Assembly: GCA_032622095.1 (NCBI GenBank)
Contig: CP136069.1
Span: forward strand, 88,622,958 to 88,686,957
Reading direction: 5' to 3'
Source of the DNA: Siphonodentalium dalli
Taxonomy: Eukaryota > Mollusca > Scaphopoda > Gadilida > Siphonodentaliidae
Length of the DNA: 64,000 bases
The translations under genes and the position numbers were made by a program. This document shows, piece by piece, positions 57,366 to 64,000 of the stretch (position 1 is the stretch's first letter; every line of letters starts with the position of its first letter). The notes below the pieces were generated by a model. It was not told where the DNA came from. It ran no database searches and was given only the letters and a program-made list of their open reading frames with translations.

Positions 57366-57903
57366 TCAATTTTGAAATTGGCGAATTAAAAGGGCAGGGG
57401 TAAACTCCCAGTTTTCCCGTATTATCTGATATTGTTATGAAACATACACGATTGTACGATTCGAAAATGTAATCTTAAAATATAATCTGAAAAGAATCGG
57501 CTGTACATTAGGAATAAATTTGACCTCTTAGTCCGTATAGTTCCTAAGAGTTTCATACCACAACGATTTCAAAAACTTTTTTAAAGTTTTTTTTTATCCG
57601 ACAAATTTCCAAAACTTTGTGATTGACAGTTTGTTGTACATAATATACATAACAATATTTTTAACTATCCAATTCGTATCATTGAGCTAAATGAATATTA
57701 CTTTAAACATATTGTATTGCAAATTCATTTACAGCGAGATAAGGGAACAAGTTCTTACAACTTACATCTGCCCCCGCTCCCAAATACAATCGTCTTCATG
57801 ACTTTAAACAAGATGAGAGACACTATATGCATGATGAAGTTGCATACATTTGGCGGCCAGCTAAAAAAATTAAAGTTGGTGTAATGAGTGTGTCATAGTC
57901 CGG
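57366..57903. other. Non-coding spacer between LINE fragments
   Basis: Nothing supported. Confidence 0.3.
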
Positions 57904-58197
57904 TTATGTGTTTGTACTTCGTGTGCTTTGCCAGCGTTCATATTGTCTCCATCGCATCTGTATATAGGCTCGGTGTGAAGGGTCTCTATGAAAGTTGTGT
58001 TCATCCAGATTACGGTAGTGTTCCAGTATCTGTGCAAAACATAGTGGGCAATTAAGGAAAAAGTGTATGCTTTCATATTCATATCCGCATCTACAGTTTG
58101 TGTTACGGGTCATATCCAAGCAAAGATGACTGCAATATTTTCGTATCCTATACACAGGGACGTGGCTAGAGAGTCTCCGTTGTGGGAGGGTGTCCAC
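57904..58197 (-). pseudogene. Second LINE ORF2 C-terminal fragment
   Basis: The open frame includes NTNCRCGYEYESIHFFLNCPLCFAQ, the CxCG...ESxxHFLLxCP signature of the C-terminal domain of LINE ORF2 proteins (a different clade from 56740-57365). The preceding RRLSSHVPVYRI is the usual upstream region. The fragment is about 97 codons and 5' truncated. Confidence 0.7.
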
Positions 58198-59555
58198 ATT
58201 GAAACAACTATTTATTCATAAACCATGGTTCTACATAACCGGTATAAGAAAATTCAGATATTTGAACCTGAAAATGTGATAAATCCTAACATCTAGTGGT
58301 CTAACTTCAGACCAATGCACGATGCTGTGGGCAAGAGATCAGGACACACCGGGCCGACCATGGTTGTTCGGCCATTTGAAAACTAAACAAGAAAATCGTA
58401 AATTCCTAGCATCTAGACTCCTCAAGCTTTCCTAGTATTGGAAATGTCAAACCTCATACTCTCCCTTATGTTAGAATATTCTACAACTGATGACCATTTC
58501 AGTCCACATTTTTGACAAAAAGTAGGAAAATATGCAAATATTGGCCGAAAAACGATAAATCCCCCCAATAAATTGTTTGAAAATCAAACTACAGGAACAT
58601 TTTTAACCTATTGTTGGTGTGAAATTTCCAACTAATGTTGTGTCAGGTATGAAATTTCCAACGGTTGAAAATGTTGTCCAAAGTTGGGGGTGAGAGACAC
58701 CTCCAACACCACGTCCCTTCCTATACAGTGGAATCTAATATTTATTCTAATATATAAATGCGAATGTGCTTATGTCTCTCTATGTATGTTCATTATAACC
58801 ATCTATGTTTCTGAACCGATTGCGATTAAATTTGGCATGGATATGTGTATCGGCACTCCGGGTAATATAGTCTGGTAACCAACACGATTAACCCTCTTTA
58901 TATTTACCTTATCGGGACAAACAACGACGACCTGAACGCTCTTTATTTGTGCACAGTCACACACCGAACAGAAACGAACAAAACGACGCACATTCGCCAT
59001 TTCATATTCGAAACTTGTTCGCCGCCATGCTTCACTTTTGCGCTATAAGTGATATACTATGGCGTTTTGGTTGGCACGCAGATAATCTATGCGCGAAGAT
59101 ATTATCCATAGGGTTGAAGGTACTAAATCCGATCAGAAAGTCCCCATATCATCACATTCCAACAACAACATTTTTTGAAATGCCGCTTCAGTTATCAGAA
59201 TCTAATAATTGCCCAAAAATAATGAAAAGCACAATCAACTATAGTATAAAATTGCAAAAAAAACCTGTTATTTATCAACATTTTATTCAAAAACAAATTG
59301 CCGGTTTGTCAAATATTTGACATAAAAAGCCACTTGATTTTAGAGTTATCCATCTTTACCCGCAATTTGGTCCATGAAATTATTCTCGTTGACTGTCTAT
59401 TTGGGCCACCTACAATTAAAATAATAGATTTCAAACATCGATATCTGATCACTGAGCTGTGATGGGTGGGATCTTCGACTCGAATCAAATATTTGTTCAC
59501 CCCTGAAGCCAAGGAAAGAGTAATTAGCGAGCGTTAATTCGGATTGAGTACCTTT
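58198..59555. repeat. Non-coding region with decayed dispersed repeats
   Basis: 58560-58690 repeats the 42530-42670 family (aatgttgtgtcaggYatgaaatttccaac). 58745-58870 (TCTAATATATAAATGCGAATGTG... gaaccgattgcgattaaatttggcatgg) resembles the 5' part of a Helitron-derived element without its CTAG end. No gene. Confidence 0.45.
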
Positions 59556-59840
59556 AATAATCAACATCCAAATGAAACATTCAGTGACAAGGTATTTAAT
59601 GAGACATTAAACACCAGTTCCTAAATTATTGTAACTGGTTCAACATCCTGTTTTCATGAAAATGAACACGGTATGGACTTATAATATTATTTGATTTAGG
59701 TGCATAGTGGGCTTAGAATCGCCTCATTGTAACTGGTTAAACAGCCTGTTATCACGAACATGAGCAACTTGTTGGCTTATCATATATTTGATTTAGGTGC
59801 ATATAATGGGCTCGAACTTGTTCCGAACTCCACCCGACTT
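59556..59840 (+). repeat. Dispersed direct repeat, left copy
   Basis: It matches 62370-62650 in order (catccaaatgaaacattcagtgacaa, gagacattaaacaMcagttcc, ggttcaacatcctgtt, tttgatttaggtgcata, cttgttccgRactccacccgac). Internally it is a pair of about 100-bp subunits. Confidence 0.75.
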
Positions 59841-62369
59841 CCAAATCGATACAAAACGACCTGTCCCAAGCTGGGTATGGATATTTAATCAAATCACGTC
59901 ACTCATACGAACATGCCTATTACACTGTTATTGGTAATTTCGTTATGCCCAGGGGTGGCAATGTTCGTACACCAATGTGGGCCGAAAATTGCTGGTAAAT
60001 TTCATGCTGCGCCTCGGGAGGTTGTTGTCGCAAATATACGCGACAGATACTTTACCAAGATATGGCCACTCCATATGGATTAATTAAAAATTCACCAGAC
60101 TCGCAAGTTTTATTCACAAGTCCTTCCAATAACAAGCATCAAATATTTGTTGGCGATAGCTTACTAGCCCGTGGATATCTGACACACGGACAAGATATAC
60201 TCTTATCCTGTGAAGTGGTACGTTATTTTTCGACAGATACGTTACCAACATTTTCCGCTATATATCAATACATTTGACAACTTTAATTAGAAATCAAATA
60301 CCTAAAATTGGAAAGAAGATTAAGACACATCTTCCAAATCGGCCAGTATAAATGTTTCCGTTCGACATATACATTACCGTGACAGATACGTTACCGATTT
60401 TACAATATTTTTTGGAAGGTTGAAGAAAAGATCTTATCAAACGACCGTAGTTTTTATACGCCACAAATGAAATGTGGTCTTCGTTTTGGCACGTTATATG
60501 AAGTCTATATCATACCACATATAGTATGGTCGTCGGAGGGTTAGACACATAAGACATTGACAAAGAAGCCATTGTGGTGTCATTTCGACGCGGAAGAATC
60601 TATTGTATAACATATCCAAAATTCGCTTTGGAGAAAATACAGAATGCAAGATGGCGGCCGATAATAATGGTAATCACAAATAGGTATATTTGTTTATGAA
60701 AATCCACAAGTCAAACGCGAATTCGACACCAATATACATCACTGATTGTAACCAGTACGGTGCGTTTGGGTAGGTGTGAGTAGCCGAGCACGATTCGGCA
60801 TTTGAAGATGGCTACCAAACTGGCCGCTGAAAATTATAAAATTTTAAGTTCTGTTCCGAGGCACAGCGAGACAACTTTTCGGCTGTGCGTTATCGGTGCC
60901 AAACTCATTAAACGTGTAGCCAATACTATTTGCCATCCAATAATTCCCACCTATCTGCGCACAATTGTTCCAACGAGGCAGTACCTACTGAATGACCAAA
61001 CATGATGTCCACTTACTATGGGGGACTACCTGGAAATTACGTAGAGATAATTCAGATTGCGTACGAATCTGTATAATATTACAACAACAGTGTAAATCAA
61101 TTTATACGTTTAACCACGATTCTGAACGATTCCAGCAAATATATGGGATCGGTGGTCTAGTCCGTAAGTTGCATAGGCAATGACATTAGGTCGTAATGGG
61201 TCATCCAGTGATGGAGACGCTGGGAAAGACGCATAGGGACACATAACCTGATGTCCACGTAAAGGGATGGTAGCATAATTTGGTTATGTGGTCACGTGTG
61301 CCAGTTGGGTAGGGTGTTCTAAGTGTGTCATTAAAGCTAGCATTATGTTATAGCATCATAATGAAATATACATTTGTATATATTTCACAAAAGTGTCTCC
61401 CTAAAAATCGAATCAATCTCAGTGTCTCTTTTAACTAACGGCGGCCATGTTAGATGCCATCGTGGATATTGGATTTTCCCCAAATCGGATTTTGGATATA
61501 TTAATCCTGGGATCCCCCCGTGTCGAATGATAACAAAATCTCTTTTTTTACCAATTTCTTCTTGGTCAACCCCCGTGTTCGCGTACCACTACAATACTAA
61601 TATGCCTAGCATGTAGTCTATATGACGTACGTAAGGCTATTTTAAAGTAGAAATTATAATTGAGCCCATATAATACTAGATGGCGTTGAACCATGACAGG
61701 TTCACATTGAACACACATTTTCTCTCTATATATGCAGCGACAGATACGTTACCAAACATTATAGAAAATTTAAACACATAATGTGAATAACGGACGAACT
61801 GCATGTTCATGGTGAATGGAGCACTCTCTCACGAGATGGAAATTCCATGTCCATTTGTCACTTTTACATTGAATCCAATGTTAAAACCAGTAAGTGGTAA
61901 TATGGTATGTGACTTGCTTGCCTTTGTTTCCTGGAAATGTACACCATCCAGCCTGAGTGCACGAGCATGGTGGAATATGCATTGTAGCTATAAGTAGAAA
62001 ACTAAGAATCCGAATTATATTGTATGGAGTATGTGTTAACGCATTGGATGTACCGACGTTGTCGATGCCGAATACCGATGGGTGCTTTATCGCAGAACAC
62101 CTACTTAGGCGAAGAACCACCAATATCAAGTAACCAGTATGGTAACGTATATCTGTCGCACAAGGACAATGCTTGTGGGAACTTTACACGGTCATATATG
62201 TGGTTATCTTTGATTAAAAGGGAAACCACTTCAAGTACATGTCTACTGAATATCTGTCTTTAAAATAAAATAATTTGCTCTGTTTTTTAAGAACAATTAT
62301 TTTTTGTGATTTTTTAAAATCTATTGGTACACTTTATCTTAGAATGGCTCATTATCCATAGGGTTAAGA
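59841..62369. other. Non-coding region with a recurring 18-bp motif
   Basis: CGACAGATACGTTACCAA or near-matches occur at 60041, 60231, 60380 and 61738. No gene is supported. ORFs at 60062-60277 and 60802-61005 are protein-like in places but unrecognised. Confidence 0.4.
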
Positions 62370-62650
62370 GTCAATATCCAAATGTAACATTCAGTGACAA
62401 CTTATTTCATGAGACATTAAACAACAGTTCCTACATTATTGAACTGGTTCAACATCCTGTTCTCACGAAAACGAGCACGTGTTGACTTCTAATTTATTTG
62501 ATTTAGGTGCATATATAATGGGTTTAGAATAGCCTAATTGTAACTGTTTCAACGGCCTTTTCTCATGAACATGAGCACGTTGTTGACTTAACATATATTT
62601 TATTTAGGTGCATAATGGGCTTGAACTTGTTCCGGACTCCACCCGACGTT
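62370..62650 (+). repeat. Dispersed direct repeat, right copy
   Basis: Partner of 59556-59840. The two copies lie 2.8 kb apart in direct orientation, but nothing between them looks like a retroelement. Confidence 0.75.
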
Positions 62651-63180
62651 GTTTTTTTTATATTATGACGTCATATCCTCACGGGCAATGCGGTTCATCG
62701 AGAACTAGTGGGTTGATCGCACATAAATTTTGTGTGGCCATGTATTTCGGCTCGACGGGAAACATGGGCTGGGTCCAGACTCTAGACTCAAGTTTCTTTA
62801 GTAAATAATCCTGCGCAATTAAAATTTAAATTAATTTGGCCCGGGATTGGTGACAACCACCCGTTAACTTTTTTTTAACAGGGCCAGATATATATAGATT
62901 TAGATTAGGTTGAGTCCCTAGAACAATTGAAATTGAGTTCAATCATTTCCATTATCCAAGTTTAGCATTCCACTGTTATTTTACATGTGTCTAAGTTGCA
63001 AGCGGATCTATTTTTCTGTTTCCGCGCACAAATAGAGAAAAGATTTAGATGGCTATCGACTGATGCCTTGTTTAATCAAGTTCGTTTTTGGCACATTGCA
63101 AATCAAATGGAGCAATGTACGCATATTCATGTTACGCTTCTCGCGTGGCGAGGGACCAAAATAAAAATACACTTAAAAGG
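62651..63180. other. Non-coding spacer
   Basis: Nothing supported. Confidence 0.3.
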
Positions 63181-63370
63181 TATGGTATGGTGTGTGGTAT
63201 GATATGGTGTTGTGACTTGTATTATATACTATACAATACGATATATGATACGATATGGTATGGTATGATATGGTGTATGGTATGATATGGTGTTGTGACT
63301 TGTATTATATACTATACGATACGATATATGATACGATATGGTATGACATGTGATGCGTGAGACGCTACGT
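63181..63370 (+). repeat. 83-bp tandem duplication with TATGG/GATA simple repeat
   Basis: 'tgttgtgacttgtattatata' occurs at 63208 and 63291 inside a TATGGTATGATATGG-rich stretch. Simple-sequence expansion. Confidence 0.8.
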
Positions 63371-63582
63371 GATGTGACTTGATGCGATATTGGCTGTTTG
63401 ACCGTGCGCTTCACCACCACATGTCGTCTACACAATATATAATCATCCCTGTTGAAATGTTGTATGCTCATTTGTCTTCCATTCCACAATCCTATATACA
63501 CGCATACGCCATAATTGTTATATACTCCAACAAACAGCTTCCTTTTAAAAGTTAATAGCTATAGACTTCAATTTCGTTTCAG

Positions 63583-64000
63583 CTTTATGGGGACAGGGTG
63601 TGCACAACAACGGGAACGGGCGTCGAAGAGAACTGTTGCATATGTTATCCGGGATCGAGTAGTTGTCCCAGCGTGTGCCCATCTGGGCTCTACTTCTTAG
63701 CAACGACGTATTCGTCTTGCAATTTTGTGAATAACAATGTTACTATCGAACCAACAACAGCGCCCTCTTCAAGTTCTCCGCCTGGATCAGTAACATCTCC
63801 TGCTAATGAGACCACATTGACAACGCTCATTGAAGCAAGTCCTACAGAAAACTCAACCGATGATAACTCAACGACGGTAACAACACCAACAACAACGATC
63901 TCCACCACAACGCCGATACAACATGTATTGATTCGTTCATCTATCTGCGTCAAAAAGTGCCCGGATGGTTTCTTCGGCAATGTTTCGTCTGTTTGTGTTG
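63583..64000 (+). CDS. Exon of a cysteine-rich extracellular/receptor protein (runs off the right edge)
   Basis: One frame stays open for 139 codons from a good splice acceptor (ACTTCAATTTCGTTTCAG|CTTTAT, 63582/63583, phase 0) to the window end. The product starts LYGDRVCTTTGTGVEENCC with a dense Cys pattern (CCICYPGSSSCPSVCPSGLYF). It passes through a Thr/Ser/Pro-rich, mucin-like linker of about 60 residues with several NxT/S sites, and returns to CVKKCPDGFFGNVSSVC. CPxGxYF/CPDGFFG Cys-rich repeats are typical of furin-like and EGF/laminin-like modules of growth-factor-receptor, MEGF/scavenger-receptor or proprotein-convertase proteins. It begins in the same phase in which the signal-peptide exon 43981-44052 ends. 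The family is left open. Confidence 0.6.

Noticed and set aside
60062-61005. Plus-strand ORFs of 71 and 67 residues with protein-like stretches
   Set aside because: No recognisable domain, no splice or promoter support, and they lie among repeated motifs. Left as non-coding.
59556-62650. LTR retrotransposon defined by the two direct repeats
   Set aside because: Repeats lack TG...CA termini, no target duplication was found, and no gag or pol motif lies between them.
63690-63980. Minus-strand 96-residue ORF rich in Val
   Set aside because: It is the antisense shadow of the Thr/Ser-rich exon on the plus strand, where a splice acceptor and Cys-rich modules are present.

Overview
The window looks like repeat-dominated nuclear DNA of a marine invertebrate animal, most likely a mollusc. 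The grounds are: Helitron-derived (HINE/pearl-type) elements with CTGT microsatellites and CTAG ends, an 'AGCTCACCTG' tandem element, a degraded Polinton/Maverick, several LINE 3' ends, hAT-like and piggyBac-like non-autonomous elements, and a very large env-bearing Ty3/gypsy-class LTR element. There are no operons or prokaryotic signals. The taxon is inferred from the style of the repeats, not from a diagnostic gene.

Layout. 1-10.4 kb holds a short TIR element (69-615, 7-bp target duplication), a composite Helitron-type element (902-3473), LINE scraps, and an unusual head-to-tail array of five complete Helitron-derived elements (7341-10233). A near-perfect long hairpin follows (10241-10382). 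At 12.1-12.5 kb a 30-bp minisatellite is arranged as a giant palindrome. 12.9-15.25 kb is a minus-strand remnant of a Polinton/Maverick: adenain-like protease, a small CxxC protein, and a double-jelly-roll major capsid protein broken by one stop and one frameshift.

16,300-32,025 is one minus-strand LTR retrotransposon/endogenous errantivirus-like provirus with about 0.7-kb LTRs (TG...CA) and a perfect 5-bp duplication ATAGC. Its order is 5' LTR, PBS, splice donor, two unrecognised ORFs, gag, pol (protease, RT, RNase H, integrase), splice acceptor, env with furin site and membrane anchor, 3' LTR. Three DNA transposons sit precisely in pol: a hAT-like element (8-bp duplication) and two piggyBac-like elements (TTAA). 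The provirus itself landed inside an older copy of the same piggyBac-like family. All its genes except the two small upstream ORFs carry stops or frameshifts, so it is an old, decaying copy.

32-64 kb is mostly repeats and non-coding DNA: further Helitron-type copies (34.3 kb minus; 50.4-51.3 kb plus), TIR/MITE-like elements (36.0-37.8, 39.4-41.2, 54.2, 54.5, 55.0-55.8 kb), tandem duplications, and two LINE C-terminal zinc-finger fragments (57.0 and 57.9 kb). The only convincing host coding sequence is a cysteine-rich, Thr/Ser-linker exon running off the right edge (63,583-64,000 +). A signal-peptide exon with a splice donor at 43,981-44,052, preceded by duplicated CCAAT boxes and a TATA box, has a compatible phase and might be the first coding exon of the same gene.
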